Part shown: positions 8,708 to 18,000 of the stretch, piece by piece
How positions within the stretch are numbered: the first letter of the stretch is position 1
Layout: each line of letters begins with the position of its first letter
Assembly: GCA_019694755.1 (NCBI GenBank)
Contig: JAIBBI010000001.1
Location: 57,761 to 121,760 of the forward strand
Source: Gemmataceae bacterium
Lineage (GTDB): Bacteria > Planctomycetota > Planctomycetia > Gemmatales > Gemmataceae
Length of the DNA stretch: 64,000 bases
Reading direction: 5' to 3'
The notes under the pieces: generated by a model
Told to the model about the DNA's origin: nothing
The model's database searches: none
What the model saw: only the letters and a program-made list of their open reading frames with translations
Program-made: the position numbers and the translations under genes

Positions 8708-9235
8708 CTACCGCACCGTACCGACTGGTGCGGTCCCGTGATCGAGTGTAAGCGGTCCGCTCGGGGCGTAGATGGCTGATCCTTTCGCCGGTTCAAACTT
8801 CAGCGTCAGATGTACGGTCTTGATGTCGGGTCGATGAGTTCCCCACGGCAAAAAGACTGTGTAACCCATTCCGACGGTATCCCGCTTGAGCAGGCGGCGG
8901 AGCGTCACGGGGTCGAACTGCCACTGCTCAAGGTGGTGATTGCCCGGCTGACCGTTAACTGGCGTGTCGTCGTACAAGTCGATGACAATCGAACCGTCGG
9001 TCACGATCGGGAAGTCCTGAGACTGCCCGAACACGTAGATTCGGCCGGCGATGCCGGGGGCGGGTGAACCGCCGCGGGCCGGGTCGGGCACATAGTTGAT
9101 CTTTGGACTCCACGCGGCCACGACAGACCCGGGCGCGACCGGAGCCAGTTCGCCGGGCGTCAGGAACTTGTGGGGCGTGCAACCGCTCAGACTGATCAGC
9201 AGTGCTGCCGCAATCAGTCGCGACGATAGACCCAT
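8708..9235 (-). CDS. small lipoprotein at the end of the T2SS-type cluster
   Basis: A 175-residue predicted lipoprotein. The signal AAALLISLSGC ends in a clear lipobox (L-S-G-C), so it should be lipidated at Cys19 and anchored to a membrane. The rest is mostly beta-strand-like, with IAGRIYVFGQSQDFPI, GSIVIDLYDD and a final strand pair VHLTLKFEPAKG. I do not recognise a named family, although similar short lipoproteins occur in planctomycete genomes. Its ATG lies inside the secretin gene (22-base overlap), which ties its expression to the secretin. That position suits a pilotin-like or alignment role, but this is a guess from context. Confidence 0.75.
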   Translation of the reverse strand: MGLSSRLIAAALLISLSGCTPHKFLTPGELAPVAPGSVVAAWSPKINYVPDPARGGSPAPGIAGRIYVFGQSQDFPIVTDGSIVIDLYDDTPVNGQPGNHHLEQWQFDPVTLRRLLKRDTVGMGYTVFLPWGTHRPDIKTVHLTLKFEPAKGSAIYAPSGPLTLDHGTAPVGTVR

Positions 9236-12200
9236 GGCCGGGACTCCTTCCCAGTGTCTTTGGCGGGCGCGGGTGCCGGTGCGGGCGTCGTGGCCGGCGT
9301 GGCGGGCTTGTCCGCCGTTGTCGGCATGACGGCCTGGTAGGTTGCCGGAAGCAGCGGCGAACCCGGGGGCGGGGCCGGGACATTAGATGCCGGCCGGACC
9401 GGCATCGCGACCGGCGGCGGACTCGGCAGAACGGACGGGATCTGCGTTTCGCCCGTGCCCTGCTGATCCTGAGTTGGCGGCGCGATTCCGGGCAACTGGC
9501 ACGTCGGGGCACAGGGTTGCTGCGGCAGGATCGCGTCCAGGCCGTTCGGCCCGTGCATCTTGCAGACATCACCGACCGCCCAATCCATACGGCGAGCTTC
9601 CTGGGCGAGGATGTTGGCGGCTTCTTCCGGCGACCGGACGACGTGCGGCGTCAGGATGACGAGCAGTTCGCGTTTTTCCCGCTTCTGGGTTCGATAGCGG
9701 AAAGCCGCTCCGACATAGGGCAGGTCGCCGAGCCACGGCACCTTATTTTCCTGCTTCGAGTCGATGGTTTGGATAAGACCGCCGATGACCACGGTCTCAC
9801 CATCCGAAGCCGCCACGGTGGTTTCCACCTGCTGGATGTTCAACGCGGTACCGAGCTGGCCGTTACCCAGATTGATCGGAATCGGGTCGACGCTGGATAT
9901 TTCCGGGGATACACGCATCAGCACTTTGCCGTCGGGCGTGATTCGCGGCGTTACCTTGAGGAGCACGCCGACGTTGCGACGCTCGATATTGTTCTGGGCA
10001 AAGCCCTGAGCGTTGACGACCGTGCTGGTCACGATCGGAATCTCCTTGCCGACGTTGACCGCCGCCGTCTGATTGTCCAGCGTCATCACTTGCGGCCGAC
10101 TCAGGATGTCGACGCGCCCCTGGAGCTTGAGCGCCCGGATCAGCAGCGTAAACGTGTCGCTGGCCGCCGAGAACACGAGTCCGCCGACGTTCGATGTCGG
10201 GCTGGTCCGGCCGACGCCGAGGTTGCCCAACCCTTGGAAGCCCACGATGCCCGAGCCCGCCGTGAAGTTGTTCTGCGGGAAGTTCGGCGTGTTGAAGTTG
10301 AAGCCGGGGTTCGCAGCACCGGGCAGCGTGCTGTTGACCGTTACACCATTCTGCAGCGGCAATCCACTCGCTTGTCCGGCGAAACTCGCCGTACCCGGGA
10401 TGATGCTCCGTTGGAACAACACCGGGCTCTGCAGGCCAAGCTCGATACCGAACTCTTCGTTGTTCGTGAGTTGCACGTCGGCTACCAGGATCTGGATCAC
10501 GACCTGCGCGGGCAGCATGTCGACCTGCGCGATCAGACGCAGAAGTTCTTCGAAGTAGCGTGGCGACGCACTGATCAGCAGCTTGTTACTGATCGGCTCG
10601 GGGACGATCACCACATCGCGCTGCAATTCCTGATAGGCAGTCAACTGCTGGGCATTGCGGATAACCGTCAGCGAGTTTGTCAGGAACTGCTGGAGTGAGT
10701 TGGCCACGTCCGCGGCCGTGGCGTTCCGAAGGGGAACGACTTCCAGCCGACGAGATTCCACCGTGGTGTCTTCGAGTCGGCTGACGAGCGCCTCGATGAC
10801 CTCCAGGTCGTTGCCGCTACCTGCCACGATGATGCTGTTCGTCCGGTCATCGACGCTGATTTTCAGATCGATGAGCGTCGCACCTTCGAGCGGCTGGCCG
10901 GACAGGCTGAGCAGAGGCCGGCTGCCGGTGTTGGCAGCAGCGCCGAGAGCCGGGGCGAGTCCACCGCCTGTGCCGGTGGTACGGGCCGCCTGTCCGAGGA
11001 AGAACTGCTGCAGAAGTATCGCAGTCTGCTGGGCATCCGCCTTCCGCAGGTTGAAGATTTTCATCTGGGCCTTAGCGGCCGAAAGGACATCCAGTTCGCG
11101 GATCAGCGTCAGCAGTAGGTCCATTGTCTTGGGCGGTGCCGACAGGATCAGGCTGTTGGACCGCGGCTCGCTGGTAACGTGAACGTCTTCCAGAAGCCCG
11201 GACTCGACGCCGGCGCCCGGCGTGGTCCGACTGTAGAACCGCAAGCTGGTGCTTTTGGTGGTCACGCCGTTGGGCACGCCCGCCGCGGTCGCACCAGTGA
11301 CGGGCCGTTGCTGGTTCAGCCCCTGGCCGGCGAGACCCGGGATGTTCTGATTGCCGCCTACTCGCGGGACGATCCCCGGAGCGCCGGTCGACGATGGATT
11401 GACGACTCCCTGCGTGATCGCCTGCAGGAGAATGTTGCTCAACTCATCGGACAGGGCATTGCGAAGCGGGACGATTCGCAGCTCGTTCACAGCACTCGAA
11501 ACGGCCGTGTCGATTCGCTCGATCAGGTCCTTGATCTCTGCCAGATCGGCGGGCGACGCCTGAACGAAGACCGTATTGCTGGCATCGTCGTGCGTGATGC
11601 GGACCTGGTGATTCTGATCCGTTTCGTTCGGGTAGCGAGTCGAGTAGAAGTTCGTGATCTGCCCGGCGACTCGCGAGGCGGACGCCTTTCGGAGCGGGAA
11701 CGCGAACGCACGAGCCTGTGGAGCCGTCGGAATATCAAGTCGCTCGATCTCCTTGAGCACGTCCTTGATCCGCGATTCCGGCGCGCCCACGAGGATCGCG
11801 TTGAACCGCGGCATCGGGATCAGCATGACCGAGCTGGCCGGGTCCTGGGCGGTGGTGAAGTTTCCGAAGAACGGATTGCTGGTCGTCGTCGGCTTTTGCT
11901 GCTGTTGCTGCGCGAGCGACACCGCAATGTTGCCGTTCGGCCCGACGACCACCCGTGAGAAAACCTGGTTCAGCAACCCGGTCAGTTGGGTGGCGTCGGC
12001 CTGTTTGAGCGGAATAAACTGGATCTGAATCTGGGACCCCGCGCCCAGCTTCTGGATGTACTCGATGACCTTCAGGACTTCTTCGAGGTCCTGCTGGTTT
12101 TCCGCGCTGACGATGACGACGCCGAGCGATTCGAGCGCTTCGACGGCGACGCGGTCGCGGGGCCCGCGGATATCCGGGCTGGCCGGAGGCGGACCTGCCG

Positions 12201-15054
12201 GAGGCTGCTTCTGTTCTTCGCCCTGCGAGGGGGCGAGTTGCGGATCGACGAGGAGAGCAAACTGAGCCGCGTCCTGTCCGGCGTTACGGGAATCGTCCTT
12301 GACCCCCGATTCAAAAAAATCCGGCCCTCCGGGTTCGCGGTCGGGGGCCCGGTTGTTGCCTCCGCCGCCACGACGGCCACCGCCGCCACCGCCGCGGTTA
12401 CCACCGCCGCCGCCACCGCCGCGATTGCCGCCACCGCCCATGCCACCGCCACCGAACGGCGAAAACATGCCCGCGCCGCCCGAGGGTCGTCCGCCGGTGG
12501 CGTTCGGTTTTGCCTGAAGCGCTTCGAGCGCCTGCTGGAGCAGGGCGGGGTCGATGCCCTTGACCGAGACGACCTTGATGCTCCGCGGCGATCCGCGGGC
12601 GACCTCTTCGAGCTTGTCGACGAGAGTCTTGATGTCCTGATACATGGAGTCCGAACAGCGGACGATCAGGCTATTGGTTGCTTCTTCGATGCCGACCGTC
12701 AGGGCCGCGCCGCGCGGGTTGCCGTTGGCGTCGGTCAGACGCTGGGCGCCGCCGCCACCGCCGCCCATGAAAAACGGCATGCGTCCACCACCGCTCTGCT
12801 GGGTGGTGTTGTTGCTCATCGAGTCCTTGTAGACGTCCTTGATGACCTCGGCGACTTCCGTCGCCTTCGAGGCCTTCAGCGGCCCGATGACGTGGGTCTT
12901 CTGCAGGGCCCGGGATTCGTCGCCGGAATCGATCGACTCCTTGAGCAGCCGCTTGATTTCGAGCATCTCGAGTGGCGGAGCTTTGACGAGCAGCGAGTTG
13001 GCAGCCGGGTCCGCGATGACGCGGACCTTGGCCGAAGTGGAGGGCGTCGTAGTCGTCGCAGCCGGCGCACCGCCGCCGCGGTTGAACCCGCCGAACGGGA
13101 AGCCGCCGAACGGGTTGCCGCCGCCCTGATTGTTCGCCGGCTGGGCGGGGCCGTTAAAGGCGTCGTTGATTGTCTTGGCCGCGTCGGTGGCGTTGGCATT
13201 CTTGAGCTTGATGACCTCGAAGCCGCCGTCGCCCGAGGACGTTGTCAGCAGTCGGGTCAATTCCTGGACCAGCGCGAGGGCCTGCGGATCATTGCTGGAG
13301 ACGATGAGCCGGTTTCCGACTGCGGTGATGGTGATCGGCTCCTGGGTGCCGGTTTTCGGAGCCTGCGGGTCGACGAGTGGGGCCTGATCGAGCCCGCCGC
13401 CGTTGCCGCCTGGGCTCAGTGGAGCCGGGGGCGTCGTCGGCTTTTGCTCGATGCCCGGCGTGATGACCCGGACGGGATTACTGCGCATTTGCTTGAGGAG
13501 GCGTTCGAGTTCGGCGGCAATTGCGGCCGAGCTGCCGCCCGCTCCGAGCGGGATCACCCGCATATTCCCCGAGCCTTCACCTTCGCCCAGAGCCTTGAGC
13601 GCGAGCTTAATGTCGCTGACCTGCTCAGGCGTGCCTTTGACGATCACATTGCCGCGTTCGTTGTCGGCCTCGATGTAGGGGCCGGCTCCGGTTTTCGGAT
13701 CCTGGAACATGCCCTTCAAGGTCTGGGAGACCTTTTCGGCATCCCGCCCGCTGACCGGAAGAAGCGTCGTCTCGTTCTGCCTCAGGTCCGCGCCTTGGAT
13801 CAACCGCGCGACCTCGAAGTGCTCTTCCGGCCCTGCGTAGACCATGACGGAGTTGCCGCCGACACTCGACACGCGAACCTGCGGGGAACTCTTGTAAAGT
13901 TCCTGCAGCGTCCGCGCGATCTGGTCGGCCGTTCCGGCCGGGGTCGCATAGCTTTTGAGGACCGGCGGACCGACGATCACAGGCCGCTGACCGGCCTGGG
14001 GCGCGTCGAGCTTCTTCATGATCTCGCGGGCCTGGGCGATCTTGTCGGCCGGGCCGGTCACGAGCACCGTGTTCAGCCGATCGTCGGCCGTCACATAGTG
14101 CATGCGGATCTTGATGTTCGGCTTCTGCTGTTGTTGCTGCTGGTTGCCACCGTCACGCCCGCCGTCACGGCCGGGCGGGTTCATGGCCCGCAACAGGGCA
14201 TTGGGATCGCCCAACAGTTCCTTGAGAATGCGTTCCGCGTCGCGGACCTTGATGTACTTGCACTCGTGGGCGAAGCTTTCGTTTTTGCCGCCCTCGCTTT
14301 TCTCCATGAGGTCAATCGTGTCCAGGACTCGACGAAGGGTTTTCGCGGCGTCCTGAAGAACGAGTTGATTTGATTGATTGAGTGCGGTGACTTCGCGGAA
14401 CGGGCCCATCATCTTCATGACTTCGGGCGCGATATCCTCCGCGACCAGCGACTTGAGTTGAACGACGACCTGGACCACTTCGGTGGACCCGCGCCCGCCA
14501 AGGTCTTCCAGGCGGACACGCGGCACGATCGCGGGATCGATTGCCTGGTCGGCGGAGACGATGGTGAACGACGCGTCGCGACGGAGCAGGATGAACTTCT
14601 GGTTCATCAGCGCTTCGTTGATGACGTCGATGACTTCCGTGATGGAGTATTTCTTCTTGGGATTGCCGTAATAGCTGAACGAACCTGTCGGGGTCGCCGT
14701 CGTGATGATCGGAAGGCCGGTCTCGTTGCTCAGCCACTCCAGGACGCCCTTCCAGGGCTTGTCGCGCATCTCGAACGCGACCTGTTTTTCCGCCAGCTTG
14801 GCGGGGTCAACTGGGGCGGCCGGCATGATGACCGTCGGGGCCGGGGTCGGCTCCTTCGGCGCGGGGGTCGGCGCAATCACCGCGGGCGTCTGCGGCGCAG
14901 GCGTGGCAGGAGTAGTCGGCTGTTGGGCCGGGGCCGCGGGAATCGGCATGGGATTCATGGGCAGCGGTGTGGGCTGCTGTGCGAACAACGGCGGCGTGCA
15001 GACCGCACAAACCGCACTCCACGCCCATCGACGACGCCAGGAAGTGGTTGCCAT
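9214..15054 (-). CDS. gspD: giant type II secretion secretin, multi-N-domain
   Basis: A 1946-residue outer-membrane secretin, about three times the usual GspD length. Order: signal peptide (1-25), Pro/Ala-rich linker (to about 85), an N0-like domain (about 90-178), then 13 consecutive N1-like repeats up to about residue 1510. Each repeat ends in a strand-helix unit such as NTVLVTGPADKIAQAREIM or NSIIVAGSGNDLEVIEALV. The secretin pore domain (about 1515-1820) contains IQILVADVQL, SRPQVMTLDNQTAAVNVGKE and the end motif VPWLGDLPYVGAAFRYR. A Pro-rich tail of about 120 residues follows, with three Cys residues. Repeat 8 contains a long Gly/Arg/Asn-rich insert (around 12340-12480). It shares the strand and tight spacing of the other gsp genes. 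Confidence 0.93.
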   Translation of the reverse strand: MATTSWRRRWAWSAVCAVCTPPLFAQQPTPLPMNPMPIPAAPAQQPTTPATPAPQTPAVIAPTPAPKEPTPAPTVIMPAAPVDPAKLAEKQVAFEMRDKPWKGVLEWLSNETGLPIITTATPTGSFSYYGNPKKKYSITEVIDVINEALMNQKFILLRRDASFTIVSADQAIDPAIVPRVRLEDLGGRGSTEVVQVVVQLKSLVAEDIAPEVMKMMGPFREVTALNQSNQLVLQDAAKTLRRVLDTIDLMEKSEGGKNESFAHECKYIKVRDAERILKELLGDPNALLRAMNPPGRDGGRDGGNQQQQQQKPNIKIRMHYVTADDRLNTVLVTGPADKIAQAREIMKKLDAPQAGQRPVIVGPPVLKSYATPAGTADQIARTLQELYKSSPQVRVSSVGGNSVMVYAGPEEHFEVARLIQGADLRQNETTLLPVSGRDAEKVSQTLKGMFQDPKTGAGPYIEADNERGNVIVKGTPEQVSDIKLALKALGEGEGSGNMRVIPLGAGGSSAAIAAELERLLKQMRSNPVRVITPGIEQKPTTPPAPLSPGGNGGGLDQAPLVDPQAPKTGTQEPITITAVGNRLIVSSNDPQALALVQELTRLLTTSSGDGGFEVIKLKNANATDAAKTINDAFNGPAQPANNQGGGNPFGGFPFGGFNRGGGAPAATTTTPSTSAKVRVIADPAANSLLVKAPPLEMLEIKRLLKESIDSGDESRALQKTHVIGPLKASKATEVAEVIKDVYKDSMSNNTTQQSGGGRMPFFMGGGGGGAQRLTDANGNPRGAALTVGIEEATNSLIVRCSDSMYQDIKTLVDKLEEVARGSPRSIKVVSVKGIDPALLQQALEALQAKPNATGGRPSGGAGMFSPFGGGGMGGGGNRGGGGGGGNRGGGGGGRRGGGGNNRAPDREPGGPDFFESGVKDDSRNAGQDAAQFALLVDPQLAPSQGEEQKQPPAGPPPASPDIRGPRDRVAVEALESLGVVIVSAENQQDLEEVLKVIEYIQKLGAGSQIQIQFIPLKQADATQLTGLLNQVFSRVVVGPNGNIAVSLAQQQQQKPTTTSNPFFGNFTTAQDPASSVMLIPMPRFNAILVGAPESRIKDVLKEIERLDIPTAPQARAFAFPLRKASASRVAGQITNFYSTRYPNETDQNHQVRITHDDASNTVFVQASPADLAEIKDLIERIDTAVSSAVNELRIVPLRNALSDELSNILLQAITQGVVNPSSTGAPGIVPRVGGNQNIPGLAGQGLNQQRPVTGATAAGVPNGVTTKSTSLRFYSRTTPGAGVESGLLEDVHVTSEPRSNSLILSAPPKTMDLLLTLIRELDVLSAAKAQMKIFNLRKADAQQTAILLQQFFLGQAARTTGTGGGLAPALGAAANTGSRPLLSLSGQPLEGATLIDLKISVDDRTNSIIVAGSGNDLEVIEALVSRLEDTTVESRRLEVVPLRNATAADVANSLQQFLTNSLTVIRNAQQLTAYQELQRDVVIVPEPISNKLLISASPRYFEELLRLIAQVDMLPAQVVIQILVADVQLTNNEEFGIELGLQSPVLFQRSIIPGTASFAGQASGLPLQNGVTVNSTLPGAANPGFNFNTPNFPQNNFTAGSGIVGFQGLGNLGVGRTSPTSNVGGLVFSAASDTFTLLIRALKLQGRVDILSRPQVMTLDNQTAAVNVGKEIPIVTSTVVNAQGFAQNNIERRNVGVLLKVTPRITPDGKVLMRVSPEISSVDPIPINLGNGQLGTALNIQQVETTVAASDGETVVIGGLIQTIDSKQENKVPWLGDLPYVGAAFRYRTQKREKRELLVILTPHVVRSPEEAANILAQEARRMDWAVGDVCKMHGPNGLDAILPQQPCAPTCQLPGIAPPTQDQQGTGETQIPSVLPSPPPVAMPVRPASNVPAPPPGSPLLPATYQAVMPTTADKPATPATTPAPAPAPAKDTGKESRPWVYRRD
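12340..12480 (-). repeat. glycine-codon low-complexity tract in the secretin gene
   Basis: About 140 bases dominated by GGN codons interrupted by AAC and CGC, encoding a Gly-rich, Asn/Arg-containing flexible insert inside the eighth N1-like repeat. It stays in frame. It is a likely site of length variation between strains and of assembly error. Confidence 0.6.
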
Positions 15055-15233
15055 CTGGATGTTTCCCCCGTCGGTCGTTCGGCCCGTACCGTCCCCGCGC
15101 AGGCCGATTCTCTCCCGACTCTAACACCGGACAGTCCCTATCTTCGGCAGAATCGTTCAAGAAAGTGATGAGAAATGCGCGGACGCACCCTCATTTTCTC
15201 AAGTTATCTAACACCGCAACCGACGGTGACTAC

Positions 15234-16406
15234 CTACTTTTCCCCGGCCGCTTTCTCAGGCTTTTCTGCCTTGCCATCGCCGTCAGTGGGTTTTTCCGGC
15301 TCCTTGGGCTTGGGCGCAATCAGCCCCAACCCCGCTGCTTCCTCAGTTGTCAGTTTATGCATTTCTGACAACCACTGCCCGATGTGCAATACGTAATAAA
15401 ACTCTTCGTCCTGCAGGTACACTTCCCGCTCGTTGGCCCGAAGCACGAGCCAGCGGTGCTGAAGTTCGCCGTTTTCGTCCATGACATCAATGGTCTTGCC
15501 CGAACGGAGCGTGCGCTTCCGGCCGTTGAGCAAGTACTTCACTTCGACCTTGTAGCCCCCCTCGCCGTCCGGGCGGATGGTCTGCTCGTTGCTGTTGAAG
15601 GCGTCCCACAGGGTGATCACCGGGCCCTTGTCGCCGTCGGTGTAACCGTCGAACTTCACGAACTGGGCGAAATCGGCCGAACTCGTCGGCTTATCCTGCC
15701 GGACGACCGGAGTTGCCGGCGGAGGGCCGTAAAACAGGTCACGCCCTGCGATCGCGGAGTACTTCCGCTCCCCTCGGGCCAGGAGCGGTGGCACGGTCGG
15801 AGGCTTTTCCGGGAGGAGCGTTTTTCGCGGATCGGCCCGGTCGAGAACCAGGGCTTCGATCGTGAGCACATAGTCGAGATCGAATGTCGGTCGATTGCCG
15901 GTTCCGCTCCCCGTGGGCCGCTGGATCTTCAGATTGCGGATCTGGTGCAAGAGTGGCACGTCGTAGAACTTCTCCATGAAGTCCACGATGCAAATCAACT
16001 CCCCTTTCGCCTGGAGTGTGTATTCCAGCCGCGTGTAAATGGGTGGCTGGCCCTTCATCAGCACTGGAGCGGTCCGGGCGTCGGGCTTTTTCGATGTGAT
16101 CGTGATCGACTGTGAATCGAAGCCACTGGCGCGGACCATCTTGCTGAGCTGTTCTTCGTACTCTCTCCGGGCGAGTTCGACTTCGCGGGGCAGACTGAGC
16201 AGATTAATCCTGTCCAGCTCCTTCTTCTTCTCCTGAGCCTTCTTGACAGCTGAGATCTTTTCCTCGATCTCGCGGTTAAGGTCTTCGATGCGGCGATCGC
16301 GGGCGACCAGCGGTTCGTACCACATCTGGTGCGCAATGAACCCGCCACCGATCAGAATCAACGGAGGCAGTAGCAAGAAGGCGAGTGTGCGTTCCCGGCG
16401 TGTCAT
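15234..16406 (-). CDS. gspM: GspM/PilO-like inner-membrane assembly protein
   Basis: A 390-residue single-pass protein: short basic start, one transmembrane helix (about 9-27, FLLLPPLILIGGGFIAHQM), then a charged coiled coil (about 35-95) and a ferredoxin-like periplasmic region typical of GspM/PilO (YTLQAKGELICIVDFMEKF). The last 150 residues, after a Pro-rich hinge, are an added beta-rich domain ending in a Lys/Glu/Pro tail. It would pair with the GspL-like protein, whose stop codon overlaps this ATG (ATGA). Name assigned by architecture and gene order; sequence identity to proteobacterial GspM is expected to be low. A 179-base gap separates it from the secretin gene. Confidence 0.75.
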   Translation of the reverse strand: MTRRERTLAFLLLPPLILIGGGFIAHQMWYEPLVARDRRIEDLNREIEEKISAVKKAQEKKKELDRINLLSLPREVELARREYEEQLSKMVRASGFDSQSITITSKKPDARTAPVLMKGQPPIYTRLEYTLQAKGELICIVDFMEKFYDVPLLHQIRNLKIQRPTGSGTGNRPTFDLDYVLTIEALVLDRADPRKTLLPEKPPTVPPLLARGERKYSAIAGRDLFYGPPPATPVVRQDKPTSSADFAQFVKFDGYTDGDKGPVITLWDAFNSNEQTIRPDGEGGYKVEVKYLLNGRKRTLRSGKTIDVMDENGELQHRWLVLRANEREVYLQDEEFYYVLHIGQWLSEMHKLTTEEAAGLGLIAPKPKEPEKPTDGDGKAEKPEKAAGEK

Positions 16407-17965
16407 GGGGCACCTCCGAGAATCGCGTCGAGTAAACCGCCACCGGGCCGTCCGCCCCCGCGAGACCGCCGGGCCGGCGCGGTCGCATCGAAGTGGCGGG
16501 AAAATGACTCGATCGGTCGATGCTCCAATTCGTATCGCGTCGAGAACGAGTTCGCAAAGTTGCGGCGATCAGCGCCGAATTGGAGCATCTTGGTATTTTT
16601 AGCTTCGACCTTGTACGTCGGTTCCTTGGCCAATTCGCTCATCAATTGCGACAGCGCCCTACTGTCCTCCGTGGTCAGGCCTTCGATGGACACCCGCGCC
16701 ACGTACTGTCGGGAGTTCGGCTTCGCGTTCGGCGGGATCGGAATCGGGTCGGCCGTCAACTGCGTCAGGCGCAGTTTGGTCAGGTCCGGGAATTTGGCCG
16801 CAAGATCATAAAGTTCATCAAGCCAGATGACACCGGAATCGGTCCACTTGCGGACCTCGTCGGACCGTTTCGCGTCGGGTTCCAGTTTCGCAAGATCGGC
16901 CGACAGACTGTCAACGCTGCGCCGCAAGGAGGCAATCGTCGCGTCTTTGTTACTCAATTGCATCCAGGCGAAGGCACTTAAGGCGAAAAGGATCGTGGCC
17001 GCGAGCGCGAGGCCGAGCAGCATCGGGCGACGTTTCGGATCGACGGCCGCCTTCGGCTCTCGCGGCTTGACGAAATTGATGGGCAATTCGCCCTTGGCGA
17101 GCCGGAGCAACCCGACGGCCGCGGCCATCGGCCCCGGGGCGGCGTCACTGGTGAGTCCGGTGCCCACGAGCGGGTCGAACGACAGGACGGTGATCGGCAG
17201 CGAGGCGGCGACTCGGCCGGCGAATCCTCGGACGGTGGAGCCTTCGGCGACGTACAGCGACTTGACCGGGTTGCGGGCGTTCTGCCCCGCATAGACCGCG
17301 AGATTCCGGCGGACCTCGCCCGTCAGCGCGGTCTCCGAGTTCAGCGCGGGAGCGGGGACCGGGCGTGCGAAGAGAATCTCGTCGCCTTTGGCAACCAGGA
17401 ACTCGCCGCCCGTCGAGCCGACCGCGAGAACGGCGAACGCGGTATCGGCAGCGGGTGGAGTCGGACAGGATCGCACGGCGGCGGCCAGGGCGAACGGCCG
17501 GGGAACGATCCCGGCCAACTTGAGACCGGCCGTTTGCGCAACATTTTGGATCGCCCGGACAAACTCTTTTCGGGCCGCCACGACCAAAGCCCGACATTCC
17601 GAACCTTCCGACGACCGCGGCAGGTAATCGATGACTACTTCGTCCGGCGATTCCGTCAGCTCTTTGAGGGCCTGGAACCGCACAACGCCGGGCTCGTCCT
17701 GGGCCGGCACGGCGGGGTGCTTGACCTCCTTGAAAGTCACGCGATCCCGCCCGATGCACACGAGCAGGGGGGCAGCGGCCATTTTCGCCGCGGCGAGCTT
17801 TTCTCGCAACGTGCGGCCGACGGACTCGGCGTCGGCCGGCGACCAAGCGGCGTCCAGCGACCACGTGAGCAGTTTTTCGAATTGAATCGCGCTGCCCCGG
17901 CCCGTCGTCGCGGTGAAGGCCGCGAAGTGGGGTCCGTCGGCATCGATCGCCAGATACCGCGCCAT
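16403..17965 (-). CDS. gspL: GspL/PilM-PilN-like assembly protein
   Basis: A 520-residue protein with an N-terminal actin-like (PilM/GspL cytosolic) domain of about 310 residues, seen in YLAIDADGPHFAAF at the start and FAVLAVGSTGGEFLVAK at the second phosphate region. One transmembrane helix follows (about 317-338, LLGLALAATILFALSAFAW), then a coiled coil and a PilN/GspL-like periplasmic domain. In T2SS this protein links the GspE ATPase to the inner-membrane platform. The C-terminal 30 residues are Gly/Arg-rich. It lies between the GspK and GspM-like genes, exactly where gspL belongs. Confidence 0.8.
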   Translation of the reverse strand: MARYLAIDADGPHFAAFTATTGRGSAIQFEKLLTWSLDAAWSPADAESVGRTLREKLAAAKMAAAPLLVCIGRDRVTFKEVKHPAVPAQDEPGVVRFQALKELTESPDEVVIDYLPRSSEGSECRALVVAARKEFVRAIQNVAQTAGLKLAGIVPRPFALAAAVRSCPTPPAADTAFAVLAVGSTGGEFLVAKGDEILFARPVPAPALNSETALTGEVRRNLAVYAGQNARNPVKSLYVAEGSTVRGFAGRVAASLPITVLSFDPLVGTGLTSDAAPGPMAAAVGLLRLAKGELPINFVKPREPKAAVDPKRRPMLLGLALAATILFALSAFAWMQLSNKDATIASLRRSVDSLSADLAKLEPDAKRSDEVRKWTDSGVIWLDELYDLAAKFPDLTKLRLTQLTADPIPIPPNAKPNSRQYVARVSIEGLTTEDSRALSQLMSELAKEPTYKVEAKNTKMLQFGADRRNFANSFSTRYELEHRPIESFSRHFDATAPARRSRGGGRPGGGLLDAILGGAP

Positions 17966-18000
17966 AGTTTCTCCGAGCGATTCCTGCTCTCTCCGCGGGA

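Noticed and set aside
9202..10698. 498-codon plus-strand open frame
   Set aside because: Also antisense to the secretin pore region, without recognisable domains.
11986..14373. 795-codon plus-strand open frame
   Set aside because: It is antisense to the secretin gene; its length follows from the codon bias of that gene, and it has no domain content or ribosome site.
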